In this document: piece after piece, positions 50,193 through 61,315 of the stretch | Layout of the letters: the number at the start of each line of letters is the position of its first letter | Position numbering within the stretch: position 1 is the stretch's first letter | Assembly (NCBI GenBank): GCA_943787725.1 | Contig: CALSNM010000001.1 | Span: 248,001 to 312,000 of the forward strand | Origin: an uncultured Flavobacteriales bacterium | Lineage (GTDB): Bacteria > Bacteroidota > Bacteroidia > Flavobacteriales_D > Parvicellaceae | Reading direction: 5' to 3' | DNA: 64,000 nucleotides | The notes under the pieces: model-generated | Database searches by the model: none | What the model saw: the letters and a program-made list of their open reading frames with translations, nothing else | What the model was told of the DNA's origin: nothing | Translations under genes and position numbers: made by a program

Positions 50193-51127
50193 TCAAATGC
50201 TTCTTTTATTTTAGATGCAAGGCTAGCTTCCGTAACATCTTTTGCCAAAACTAACATATTCTTGATAGCTTTTGGACTTGAAATCCCATGACCTATCAAC
50301 ACATTACCGTTAACACCCAAAATAGGAGTACCTCCGTAAATCTCATAATTAAAGCGACTAAAGTACTCATCTAAAGAACCTTTCCTTGCCATAATACCAT
50401 ATACAGCTTCTGCTTGCTTTAGCACTACATTTCCTGTAAAACCATCGCAAACAACAACATCCACAGTATCAGAAAACAAATCTCTACCTTCAATATTCCC
50501 TGCAAAATTAAAATCTTTCGATCCTTTCATTACTTGATAAGCCGCCTGAGAAAGCAAATTTCCTTTACCTTCCTCTTCTCCAATATTTAATAAACCTACT
50601 TTCGGATTCTTAATTCCAAAAACACTTTCAGCATATAACGAACCTAATATTCCAAATTGGTATAAAACATCTGGCTTACAATCAGCATTTATTCCTACAT
50701 CTAAAATTACTCCTACACCGCCATTATTTTTTGGCAAAACCGAAGTAATACTTGGGCGTATAATTCCTGGAATTGGTCGAATAGTGTACATTGATCCAAC
50801 AAGCATAGCTCCTGAATTACCCGCACTTGCAAATGCCTGAATTTCATTTTTTTGCAATAAGTCAAAACCTTTTGCAATGCTAGAATCTTGTTTTTTCCTA
50901 TACGCTTTTGCGGGGTGCTCTTCCATCTCTATGACTTCAGAAGCATGTATTAAATCAAAAAGAGAAGCGTCTATAGCCTCCCTTTTAAGTATCTCCTCAA
51001 CTTTCGATTTATCCCCTATTAAAACTAGGCGAATATCATCTGAAAATTGCTTTTGTGCCTCAATTGCTCCGAGAACAGTAGCCTCGGGAGCAAAATCACC
51101 ACCCATAATATCTAAACCGATTTTCAT
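50189..51127 (-). CDS. plsX: Phosphate acyltransferase
   Basis: MKIGLDIMGGDFAPEATVLGAI, VVVCDGFTGNVVLK. Confidence 0.96.
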   Translation of the reverse strand: MKIGLDIMGGDFAPEATVLGAIEAQKQFSDDIRLVLIGDKSKVEEILKREAIDASLFDLIHASEVIEMEEHPAKAYRKKQDSSIAKGFDLLQKNEIQAFASAGNSGAMLVGSMYTIRPIPGIIRPSITSVLPKNNGGVGVILDVGINADCKPDVLYQFGILGSLYAESVFGIKNPKVGLLNIGEEEGKGNLLSQAAYQVMKGSKDFNFAGNIEGRDLFSDTVDVVVCDGFTGNVVLKQAEAVYGIMARKGSLDEYFSRFNYEIYGGTPILGVNGNVLIGHGISSPKAIKNMLVLAKDVTEASLASKIKEAFE

Positions 51128-51168
51128 CGACGAAATGTAATAAGAATTTTTTACAAATCCCTATTTAT

Positions 51169-51360
51169 TTATAGCGCCAATTCTTTTTCCATTACAACTT
51201 TACCTTTGTAGTAAAGTTTACCTTCAGACCAATAAGCTCTGTGATATAAGTGTGCTTCACCGGTTGTAGGGCAAGTAGCAATTTGCTGTGCTTCAGCTTT
51301 ATAGTGAGTTCTTCTCTTCTTTCTTCTCTGGTTTGAGATTTTTCGTTTCGGATGTGCCAT
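51169..51360 (-). CDS. rpmF: 50S ribosomal protein L32
   Basis: [24 protein letters not shown]. Confidence 0.96.
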   Translation of the reverse strand: MAHPKRKISNQRRKKRRTHYKAEAQQIATCPTTGEAHLYHRAYWSEGKLYYKGKVVMEKELAL

Positions 51361-51382
51361 TGTATATGGTTTTTAATTCTTA

Positions 51383-51946
51383 TTAATTCTTGTTTTTTAA
51401 TTCTTTCAATGCTGCCCATCGAGGATCAACAGCATCATTCTCTTCACTTTTCGATTCTAATTCTTGTTTCTCTGTCAATAAATACTGACTAACTATATCC
51501 TTTACTTTATCATTACACCCTCCATCTTCATGCGTCATTTTGGCTGGAATACAGAGGTGAATAAATTCATATATAAAACGGGAAACGTTAATCTCATAAT
51601 CGGATAAAGGGATTGCAGTAACTTCATCATCTGAACCTATAAAAGCCTTATCTGAGAACTTACAGATTTGCCTAAATTCATTGGAAATATTTAGCACTAA
51701 AGGATCAAGACAAACATCACATTCGACATTTAACGTTCCCTTTATTGAAAACATAAGCACCAACATAGTACTGGATTTTTCCAATTGCAATTCAACATCT
51801 ACATTCCCATCCTCAAAAACAGAGTCTGCGTTTATAAAATTTGTAAAGAACTCTTTTCCAATTTTATAGCTATAACCATGAATTCCTTCCTTAAGCCCTA
51901 CAAATGAAATGTCATATTTCTTAAGATTTTCCTTCCATGATTCCAA
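51383..51946 (-). CDS. YceD/DUF177 family protein
   Basis: CDVCLDPL, position upstream of rpmF. Confidence 0.9.
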   Translation of the reverse strand: MESWKENLKKYDISFVGLKEGIHGYSYKIGKEFFTNFINADSVFEDGNVDVELQLEKSSTMLVLMFSIKGTLNVECDVCLDPLVLNISNEFRQICKFSDKAFIGSDDEVTAIPLSDYEINVSRFIYEFIHLCIPAKMTHEDGGCNDKVKDIVSQYLLTEKQELESKSEENDAVDPRWAALKELKNKN

Positions 51947-52065
51947 AAAATGGACGGCAAAGATAAAAAAATATGTTTGAATATAAAAACTTATCCAAAA
52001 TACGTAAACATCAATCTCAGCTATTATTCTTTTCGAAGTTCGATATTATTTATTTTTGGACTCTT

Positions 52066-52494
52066 ATGGGGTTAGAAGAACTTGGATATTTAGGGCTGTT
52101 TATTGCTGGTTTTTTAGCTGCTACAGTTATACCATTTTCTTCAGAAAGCCTATTAACTATAGCACTTCTGAATGGATTTGATCCATTTCTCTGTTTAATC
52201 ATTATCACATCTGGAAATTGGCTTGGGAGCTTAACAACATACGGAATTGGTTATATAGGAAATGTTAATTGGATTGAAAAATATTTTAAAATAAGTCGAG
52301 AAAAGATAGAAAAAATGAAAAGTTATCTCGATAAATATGGAACATTGCTCGCATTATTTGTCTGGGTGCCTATTATCGGAGATGCATTTGCCTTAGCATT
52401 GGGCTATTTTAAAGTGAACTTTACTCTAACAGCCATATTTATGTTGATTGGTAAATTTTTGAGGTATTTATTACTAACTTTTCTTTTCAATTAA
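52066..52494 (+). CDS. YqaA/DedA-like membrane protein
   Basis: GLEELGYLGLFIAGFLAATVIPFSSESLLTIAL, ITSGNWLGSLTTYGIGY. Confidence 0.8.
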   Translation: MGLEELGYLGLFIAGFLAATVIPFSSESLLTIALLNGFDPFLCLIIITSGNWLGSLTTYGIGYIGNVNWIEKYFKISREKIEKMKSYLDKYGTLLALFVWVPIIGDAFALALGYFKVNFTLTAIFMLIGKFLRYLLLTFLFN

Positions 52495-53394
52495 AACGCA
52501 TATAGTCTTCGGGATTTAATGCTGTCCCTTTGTGCCAGAGCTCAAAATGTAAATGCGGACCGGTCGAGAGTCTTCCCGAATTACCAATGATAGCAATAGG
52601 CTCCCCTGCCTCTACAAATTCACCAACCTTCTTTAAGACAAACGCATTATGTTTGTAGACCGAAATTAAGTTGTAATTATGTTGCAAGTATATAACATGT
52701 CCAGCTTCTGGTGTCCATGTATTAAAAACAACGGTTCCATCTAAAGTTGCCATAACAGCTTCATCTTTTGGAGCAACCACATCCACACCAAAATGACCCT
52801 CCTTTAGGTTAAAGTATCCTGATACGGACCCATCAATAGGAGTAAAGAAAAACACACCTTTCATATCATCATTCTGACTAACGGCTCCCTCTTTATTATG
52901 TAACTCATACTTTTCTCTTAAATCAATTTTCACCCGCAACAAGCTATCTTTTTCCGAGGTTGAAAAATCCATCATGGCGTAATTTGTTGAATCTCGATTA
53001 TAAGCTGAATCCTGCGAGGTAGGGTCCGCAGGCAATTCATCATTAAGAATAGTTATCAAATTTTGATAGTAAAGATCTTCAATATTAGATTGGTGCTTTA
53101 CCTTTTCCAAATATTGGATATTTTCCAGATCTATTTTCCTTAACTTCAATTCTTCACTATGACTAGGGATTCCGGGTATCCATTGTTTTAATGGTGTGTA
53201 AGCAATTAATAAATAAGTAGATATGGTAATTAGTATTGTAAAAAAAGAGATAAGCACAGCAGCATTGAGAGGAGAAAGCGTAAAATGTCTTTTCTCTTCA
53301 AAACTCTCTGCATTTACAACAACAATGCGAACCTTCTTGCTAAAACGCTGGAATAGTGATAAATTTTGTTCCTTTTCTTTTTTCGATTTGCCAT
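52487..53394 (-). CDS. M23/LytM family peptidase (N-terminal frameshift)
   Basis: GHFGVDVVAPKDEAVMATLDGTVV, GNSGRLSTGPHLHFELWHKG. N-term MANRKKEKEQNLSLFQRFSKKVRIVVVNAESFEEKRHFTLSPLNAAV is recovered with one extra A in the A-run near 53376. Confidence 0.85.
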
Positions 53395-53515
53395 TGATTG
53401 CTACAAATATTGTTAAAAATCATTTAGGTATCCGCTATTCCTGAACAAAAATTAACGCTTATAATTAAAATAAAACCCATTAAAACAAAATAAATTAGAA
53501 GGATTGTAGTTATTA

Positions 53516-56219
53516 TTGCAGGTTTCAAATTCCTTTGTGAAGGTTATCAATCCATATAAAGCTTTAGTACCCATATTATTAATTGTTGGTCTAGCAATTA
53601 TTGGCTGTAGCACTGAAAAAGATGCATGGCTAAATAGAACTTACCATAACACTACGGCTAAATACAACGGCTTCTTTAATGCAGGTGAAATAATTAAGGA
53701 AGCAATGACTAATTATTCTGAAGCTAGGACGGAAAATTACAACGTAATTATTCCCATTTATGAGTATGCTGATGAGATAGGATCAAAATCTCTTTATGCT
53801 CCCAATGGATACAGCAGCGCCTAAGTGTGAAACTGTTATAGGGAGACATTCAATGCCCTCTTTAAAAAAGGGGCAATTCCGAAAAACAGAGTGGTGCAGA
53901 TGGATTGACGATAACTGGCTGGTAATTGGTCAATCCAATTTTTACAAAAGAGACTTTGAAAAAGCCTTAAAAAGATTTACTTATATCGAAAAGCAATATT
54001 CTAAAGAGCCAATAAAGTATGTAAGTATGCTTTGGCAAGCAAAAACATATATCGAGCTTGAAAATTATGAAGAAGCTGAAGATATTTTAAAAAAACTTAT
54101 CGAAGGAGAAAAAGAGCTTTTACAGATGCTTGCGGAGCAAAAAGAGGAAGAAAAAAAGCAAAAAGGAAAATCAAAATCTCGCTCTAAGTCTAAACAGAAG
54201 AGCAAGTCCATTAAAGAGGATAAAACCCCGCCGCCATTTCCGAAAAATTTTAATCAAGAAATTGCTCCTATCTATGCAGATTTATTTTTGCGACAAAAAA
54301 AATATCCTCAAGCAGCAGAAAAACTAATAGCAGCAATTGAATTAGAAACAAAACGACAATTTAAAACACGTCTTATTTTCATCCTTGCTCAAGTATCGCA
54401 AGAATTAGGAAGTCCGCAAGCATCTAGTTTGTATGAAGAAGTTGTAAAATTAAATCCGAAATATGAAATGGCTTTTCAAGCCAAGATAAAGCAGGCATTG
54501 GCTTATAGTGGGGGAAACAATAAATCAATAAAGGCGCAGCTTTTAAAAATGGTGAAAGATGATAAAAATGCTGAGTATTTAGATCAAATATATTTTGCAT
54601 TGGCTGACATGACTCTAAGAGAAGGGGATCGTCCGAAAGGCATTGAATATTTGGAGCTTTCTGTGCTTGAAAGCAGCTCAAACAATGATCAAAAAAGTAA
54701 ATCTTTTCTTCGATTAGGCAAATTATACTATGCGGACAAAAATTACATAAAAGCTCAGCGATACTACGATAGCACCATGACTGTTTTACCAAAAGAACAT
54801 GAGGAATTTGCATTGATAGAGCTTCAAAACATCAGTTTAACAGAGCTAGTAAACCAACTAGAAATAATAACTAATAGCGACAGTATTAGGCAACTATGCG
54901 CACTTTCTGAAAAAGATTTGATTGCAAAAATTGAAGACTTAATTCAGAACAAGAAAGATGATGACACTAGAATTAAAGAAGAAAATAACTCAATGGCACC
55001 TGTTCCATTTGGTGGAAACACAACCGGTGTTTCTGGAGGGAAATTTTGGGTATGGGACAATAACCTAAGAGGAAAGGGATTTAATGACTTTAAAACAGCA
55101 TGGGGAAGTAGAAAACTAGAAGACAACTGGAGAAGACTGAACAAAAGTAGCAATTCAGACGGAGAGGAAAATTCTGATGGAGATGATGGAGATGTGAAAG
55201 ATGAATACACGGTTGAGTTTTACATGAAAAATCTTCCCTGCGGAGATGATGAAAAACTACTAGCATCTGAGAACGAAATGATGAATGCGCTTTATGAGGT
55301 TGGCACAATATATAGAGTGAAATTAAATGATCCAAATGCAGCAAAAGAGACGTTCAATGTTTTAGTTAACAGGTTTTTACCCAAGCAAAAAGCCGTTGCA
55401 GGACTTTATCAGTTATATCTACTGGAAATTGGAGAACAAAAGGAAAAACACAAAAAAACAATTCTGAATGACTTTCCAAATAGTGAGTATGCCAAGTTAA
55501 TTCTTAACCCTAATTATAAGCAGGCCGAACAATTAGCTAAAGAGAAAGATAAGGCTGGATATGCTGCTACTTATGAAAAGTATAGGCAGAAGCAGTATGC
55601 TGAAGTAATCATTCATTGTAACGGGATAATTAAAACAGATTCGGCCAATGCATTTCTTTGCAATTACTACTTCTTAAAAGCACAAGCGATAAGCGAAAAA
55701 AACTCTGGACTAGACACCATAGGAATATTAGAGCAGGCTCTGAGTGATGTCGTAGATCACTGCGAAGAACATGAGGTATACTTTAATGCAAAGGCTGCAT
55801 TGGATAAAATAAGAAAAACAAATTCTATTGAAGAAGCAAAAGAAGGGAAAGGAACTTATATTTTCGACCCAAGTTTAAAGCACTTTTTTGTAATGGTAAT
55901 TCCTAACGAATCGGGTAAAACAAAAGATACTAAAATGAAATTATCGAATTTTAATTCTACTTCATTCTCGAAAAGTAAACTAAAAACAACCAGTACTTTT
56001 ATCGATCAAGACAGACAGCTTGTTTTAGTAAAAGAATTTAAAAACAAAAAAGCTGCTGATGATTATTACTTGGCATTTAAGGTAAATAAAAAACAAGTGA
56101 AATCAATTAACAATGCCTATACTTATTTTGTTATTACCAACAAGAACTATGCTTCTCTGATGATAGAAAAATCAGTCGACGATTATCTCGCTTTTTTCAA
56201 AAAAAACTACGCCAAATAA
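53516..56219 (+). CDS. SprE/PorW-like TPR lipoprotein (T9SS/gliding associated), one frameshift
   Basis: IIGCSTEKDAWLNRTYHNTTAKYNGFFNAGEIIKEAM then TPRs. ORFs 53516-53824 and 53796-56219 join if one A is removed near 53797. Confidence 0.8.
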
Positions 56220-56388
56220 TTCCTCTTCCTGCTGCCTCTCCGAACTAACTAAGTTATTTTAAGTAAACTACAACCTAAATTAACCTTAGGTTTATTACTC
56301 ATCAAAATAATGGAATCAAACACTTTTTCTAAAGCTTAAAATAGCATTAATTTGAAATTCACTATCTTCGCCCAAAGAATAATACAAT

Positions 56389-56824
56389 ATGTTTAAAGGA
56401 AATAAAGAAACAATGGCAGCAGGAAACGTTAATTCACCAGACAAATTAAATCGAATTGTAGCAGGAACTTCTATTGAGGGAGAAATAATTTCGGAAGGTA
56501 ACATTCGAATTGACGGAAAGGTAAAAGGAACAGTTTCTACCAAAGGAAGATTAGTGATTGGTCCGGAGGGAAATATTGAAGGGAATATAACTTGTTCTAA
56601 TGCTGATGTTGAAGGGGTTCTGGAAGGAGCAATTAAAGTGAGTGAATTACTAACATTAAAAAGCACTGCCAAATTACAAGGAGATATAGTAACGTCAAAA
56701 TTATCAATTGAACCAGGAGCTGTATTTGGAGGCACCTGTAACATGGGTGGCATCGTAAAGGACATGCCAAAATCTTCAGAAGATGATTCCTTCAGAAGCT
56801 GTTAGAGAAGACAAAACTGCTTAA
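56389..56824 (+). CDS. Bactofilin family protein (C-terminal frameshift)
   Basis: GTSIEGEIISEGNIRIDGKVKGTVSTKGRLVIGPEGNIEGNI; likely tail SEAVREDKTA* in another frame. Confidence 0.85.
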
Positions 56825-56846
56825 GTTCACTCGTATCAAGTTCAAA

Positions 56847-57228
56847 TTGCCAATAACCAATAAAGTAAGAGGGTTTCTTTTAATTATCGCAGGTGTTTCT
56901 GGCGGATACATTTGTGACAAGCAATTTCAAAATAATTTTCCAATCTGCACCATCGTATTGCCAATTATGGCTACTATGATTGCATACACGATGAATAACC
57001 TATTAAATGATGATAGAAGAAGAAGAAAGCTAATTTATTCGTCAGGTTTTCATCTGCTGGAATACAAATGGCAATATTAATTATTGGAGGAGCTCTTGGC
57101 GGTCAATATTTAGATGAACAAAGCGGAAATGAAAAACCTGTTTACACTGTTGTTTTTTCATTAATTGCTGTAGCAATTGGACTTTATCTTATCATTAAAG
57201 AAGTTTTGAATATTACTAAAGAAGACTA
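56847..57228 (+). CDS. AtpZ/AtpI-like membrane protein region (frameshifted, gene limits uncertain)
   Basis: LIYSSGF(S)SAGIQMAILIIGGALGGQYLDEQSGNEKPVYTVVFSLIAVAIGLYLIIKEVLNITKED* after correction near 57052; upstream part also AtpZ-like. Confidence 0.55.
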
Positions 57229-57238
57229 ATTTTGCGCT

Positions 57239-57601
57239 ATGAAAAAACTGATTCCACTGTTTTCATTTGCATTAGTCCTTTTTGGACTGCATTTAACGCT
57301 TATCCTTTTCTTGCTCAAAGATCAAAGATTAAGTTTTATCTTAGGAACACATGCTTTTTTATTCTTCTTTTTATTCGTGGGAAACTTAGCTATGCGTAAA
57401 GTGAAATCAATTGACCCTAAAAAAGTTGGAATGACTTTTTTAGCGATTACAGTTTTTAAAATGCTCTTCTCAATTGTATTTATTTTTGTGATAAAACAAA
57501 ATTCCAGTTTAAATAAGAATGAAATTATACTGAATTTTTTTGGAGTGTTCTTTCTCTATCTTATATATGAAGTTGTTACAGCCATAAAAGAATTAAAATA
57601 G
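57239..57601 (+). CDS. Four-TM membrane protein (DUF6168-like)
   Basis: 120 aa; follows AtpZ-like gene. Confidence 0.6.
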   Translation: MKKLIPLFSFALVLFGLHLTLILFLLKDQRLSFILGTHAFLFFFLFVGNLAMRKVKSIDPKKVGMTFLAITVFKMLFSIVFIFVIKQNSSLNKNEIILNFFGVFFLYLIYEVVTAIKELK

Positions 57602-57662
57602 CTCTCCGTAATAACTGTTAATTATTATAACAGAAATAGCTGTAAAATAGAGAAATAGAGTT

Positions 57663-57670
57663 TACTTTTG
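57663..57670 (+). promoter_or_regulatory. Possible -7 element (TACTTTTG)
   Basis: TAnnTTTG match upstream of the UspA gene. Confidence 0.35.
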
Positions 57671-57736
57671 CAATGTGAATAAGATTTACTAATATTACAA
57701 TATAGATTTAGAAGTATTTAATTAAAAAGAATAATA

Positions 57737-58567
57737 ATGAGTTTAAAATCAATTTTGGTTCCAACTGACTTTACTAAAGAAGCTCACACAGCAATCAACC
57801 ATGCTGTAGAATTAGCAAATACAATCAACGGAGAGGTTATATTACTTCATGTAGTAGAAAACAAAGAGGATGTAGAACCTGCGAAAGCTAAATTAGCCGA
57901 AGAACAAAAGCTTGCGAATGAAATGGAAGGAAGTGTTCCTGTAAAAACAATGATTCGTATTGGAAACATATTCAATGACATAGGGGATTCTGCCGCGGAA
58001 ATAAATGCTTCTATGATAATCATGGGAACGCATGGTGCTAGTGGATGGCAAAAAGTTGCTGGAAGTCATGCACTTAAAGTTGTAACAAATTCTTCTGTAC
58101 CTTTTGTTATTGTGCAAAATGACATGATGCATGTAGGAGGTTACGATAAGATTATGATTCCTTTAGATCTGCATAATGAAACCAAGCAGAAATTAGAAAT
58201 CGTTGCTGATATGGCTAAATATTTTGATTCTGAAGTACACATATTTACGCCAAAAGAAACAGATGAATTTTTAAGGCATAAGCTGAATGGAAATATTGCT
58301 TGGGCTAAAAAATACCTTGCTGAAAAAGGAATTAAAAGTGCTACTCATGTTTCTGAAAAAGGGAACTTTGTTAAAAACATGATTTCTACAGCACAAGACT
58401 TAGAGATTGATTTAATTTCTATAATGAACCTACAAAAAAACTCATTAATGGGAATGTTTGGAAGTAGTTATGAGCAATCAATCATCACTAACGACGGACA
58501 AATACCCGTTTTATGTGTTAATCCGAAAGTAGTCTCTAGTGCTGGAGGATCTGTTTTTTCTAGATAG
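57737..58567 (+). CDS. Universal stress protein (two UspA domains)
   Basis: MSLKSILVPTDFTKEAHTAINHAVELA, MIIMGTHGASGWQKVAGSHALKVV. Confidence 0.92.
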   Translation: MSLKSILVPTDFTKEAHTAINHAVELANTINGEVILLHVVENKEDVEPAKAKLAEEQKLANEMEGSVPVKTMIRIGNIFNDIGDSAAEINASMIIMGTHGASGWQKVAGSHALKVVTNSSVPFVIVQNDMMHVGGYDKIMIPLDLHNETKQKLEIVADMAKYFDSEVHIFTPKETDEFLRHKLNGNIAWAKKYLAEKGIKSATHVSEKGNFVKNMISTAQDLEIDLISIMNLQKNSLMGMFGSSYEQSIITNDGQIPVLCVNPKVVSSAGGSVFSR

Positions 58568-58589
58568 AAAGAACAATATTAATTACAAA

Positions 58590-58620
58590 AAGCCCGTGAT
58601 TCAAATCACGGGCTTTTTTT
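58590..58620 (+). terminator. Rho-independent terminator
   Basis: AGCCCGTGATT-ca-AATCACGGGCT followed by T-run. Confidence 0.88.
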
Positions 58621-58653
58621 GTACCTTTACTTTAGCACCGAATTAGCTATTCA

Positions 58654-59056
58654 ATGAAAAACATACTTTTCTTTATTTTTATTATGCCGTACCATCAATT
58701 TGTTTTCCCAACAAATGCTTCCAAAAGAACCTAATATTATTACTGCAGGTTGCGAAGTAGTTGAAAAAGCATTTGTAAATAAAGTTGGTAAGCCACAGAA
58801 TTTAAAGAACTATACCTAGGTGTTCTATTCAGGATTACTACATCAAATTTTGTGAGAGCAAAGTTTCTTTGAAGAAGATGAAGAAGTACATGACAAAGGG
58901 TTAACCGTTACCTATGAAGTAAAAGAAGGGGAATGGGATATCTGCGAAGGTGACCAGAAATCCAAAGTCGTATTGGGCTTACGCAATCGTTCTAAAATTA
59001 AAAGAGTAAGCCGCGTAAACCAATCCCGAAAAGCGGAGTTAGGTGGCTTTAGTTAA
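58654..59056 (+). pseudogene. Degraded secreted protein gene
   Basis: One frame reads LFSQQMLPKEPNIITAGCEVVEKAFVNKVGKPQNLKNYT*VFYSGLLHQIL*EQSFFEEDEEVHDKGLTVTYEVKEGEWDICEGDQKS...GGFS* with internal TAG and TGA. Confidence 0.6.
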
Positions 59057-59480
59057 TCGTTGCAATACACTTAAGCTCGATTGCTATAGGAGATGGCAAT
59101 GCATTTATCTCCACAGTAGTTCTACACGGTTGATTATCTTTAAAATACTCCGCATACACTCTGTTATACGTTTTAAAGTCTCTTTTCATGTCTACAAGAA
59201 AAGTAGTTACATCAACTAAGTTCTCCCAACTAGAACCGGATTCTTCTAGTATCAATTTTACATTTTCAAAAACTGATCGACACTGCGCTTCAAAATCAAA
59301 AGTCTCGTAATTACCATTTTTATCAAACTTTAACCCGGGTATATTCGCTTCTTCACTTCCAGAGCCTGCAGCTCTCGGACCTACTCCAGACAAAAACAAC
59401 AAATCACCTACCTTTCTCGCATGTGGATACAATCCCATTGGTTTCGGTGCTTTTTGTGAATTAATTCTGGCGTTTTCCAT
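59049..59480 (-). CDS. RidA/YjgF family protein
   Basis: YPHARKVGDLLFLSGVGPRAAG, VDVTTFLVDMKRDFKTYNRVYAEYF, PCRTTVEINALP. Confidence 0.9.
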   Translation of the reverse strand: MENARINSQKAPKPMGLYPHARKVGDLLFLSGVGPRAAGSGSEEANIPGLKFDKNGNYETFDFEAQCRSVFENVKLILEESGSSWENLVDVTTFLVDMKRDFKTYNRVYAEYFKDNQPCRTTVEINALPSPIAIELKCIATIN

Positions 59481-59483
59481 GTT

Positions 59484-61201
59484 TTACTTTTTGATAATTA
59501 CAACTTCAATTCTGCGGTTAATATCTCTCCCCCATCTATATTTATTAGATGCTATTGGATTACCTGAACCACATCCAGAATAATAAAGTCTATTGGAATC
59601 AATCCCTTTTTCAATCAGATAATCGTGCAGTGCTTTTGCCCTATTTTTAGAGAGAACAACGTTTTTATCTTCGATCCCAGATTTATCAGTATATCCGAAA
59701 ACTTCTATAGATAATTCAGGATTCCGCTTAAGCACATCGACTAAGGTATCTGCTTGGATTTTAGAAGTTACAGTTAATTCAATCATGTTAGGCTCAAACA
59801 ATACGTGTTTCAAAATAACAGCTTCCCCGATTTCTTTTTTCTCAAAGTCAATTAATGAGGAATTGGCATGCATTTCAAGCGAATCTTCCGATACCACTGG
59901 AGTTTCATCCACAAGGTTATCCATTGATTCTGCTTTTTTAGAAAGAATCTTTACTTCGATCCTTCGATTTGCTGCTCTACCATCTTTTGTTCTGTTAGAA
60001 TAGGCTGGCTTGGCAGAACCATAACCTATAAGAGACAATCTATCTGGCGAGATTCCTTTTGCAATAAGATGATCATACACAAATTTAGCTCGACTTTTTG
60101 AAAGTTTCTTGTTCGTTTGCTCATTTCCAGAACGGTCAGTATGCCCACTTATTTGAATTTTTAAATCAGGGCTCTTTTGCATTGCAGCAAACAAATTTAT
60201 CAAATCTTCATTTGTGTTTGTTCCGGAAAAAATTGTCTTTCCTGGAGCAAACTTAACATGCGTTAATATCAAAGTTGTATTCAAAGGAATTGCTTCTGGA
60301 ACGATTACCAAATGCTCAACACTTATGTGCAATTGGGAGCTATCTATGAATTCAGGCATAGGCGCACAGATTTTATTTCCAAGAGAATCTTCAAGCAAGA
60401 ATTCCGAATAAGGTTCGAAATCCATTATTTTTTGTCGAATCGAATTATATCGAGGACTTGTATTCGCGCCATCTGTTCCTAAGTCCCAGTAAGCTGTAGC
60501 ATCTAAATCAGAAAACCCACAAAACTGTTTTAAAATTACTGCAGAGATAAAACCAGAAGCATGCCAACCATTCCAGCAGTGCAAATATACGGGACCTGTA
60601 TTTGGATCTATAGCACTTTTGTAAATCAAGCCCTAACATTTCCTTAATGTGCTCTTTATCGTAGTAATCATATTGTGAATACTCCATTTCATTTTGCGCT
60701 TCGTTAACGCAATCACATGTTTCATATTCTGGTGCACTGTCCCAATTTTGCTTATACAAATAAATAGAATGAGAAAAGCCTTCTTTACATAGGTTGGCAA
60801 TTCCATCATCGGGCAGAGGGTTGTGATTGTTGCGCTTATCTGTTTTATGGTAATAGTTATTTGCACCACCTCTATATGCGACGCCGTGAAGAACTGTCCT
60901 CATATTTCGCGTACCATATAAACTATCAAAACCATTACCAAAATTGTCAATCACTTTGTACATTAAATCGGGTTCTTTATATCGATTCACGTAATAATCA
61001 CTTTCTAATAAAAAGGTTGGGTTATACAATTCCTCTTCTAAAGTGATTTCCGGACAAATTTCAGGGAAGTCGATTTTTGACTAGTTCTTCATAGGTATAT
61101 AAAGAATCATAAAATGTAGAATCTGGATTATATACGTTCTGACCCGCATACAGGTTAGCAAAACTAATCAGCCAAAGAAATATAATAATTAATCGTATCA
61201 T
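59484..61201 (-). CDS. Secreted phosphatase-like domain + two OmpA domains (two frameshifts)
   Basis: Signal peptide MIRLIIIFLWLISFANLYAGQ; AYRGGANNYYHK...YLHCWNGWHASG; two OmpA motifs (ISGHTDRSGNEQTN..., VFGYTDKSGIEDKN...). Joins at about 60625 and 61073. Confidence 0.8.
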
Positions 61202-61315
61202 TCTACACAAAAATACAAGGATAGTATGTGTCTACTGTCCTCTTTCTTTTAAGTTATTAACACAAATATCTGAATGGTGAGTGCGTTTAAAACGGAGAAA
61301 TGTATAATATATTAT

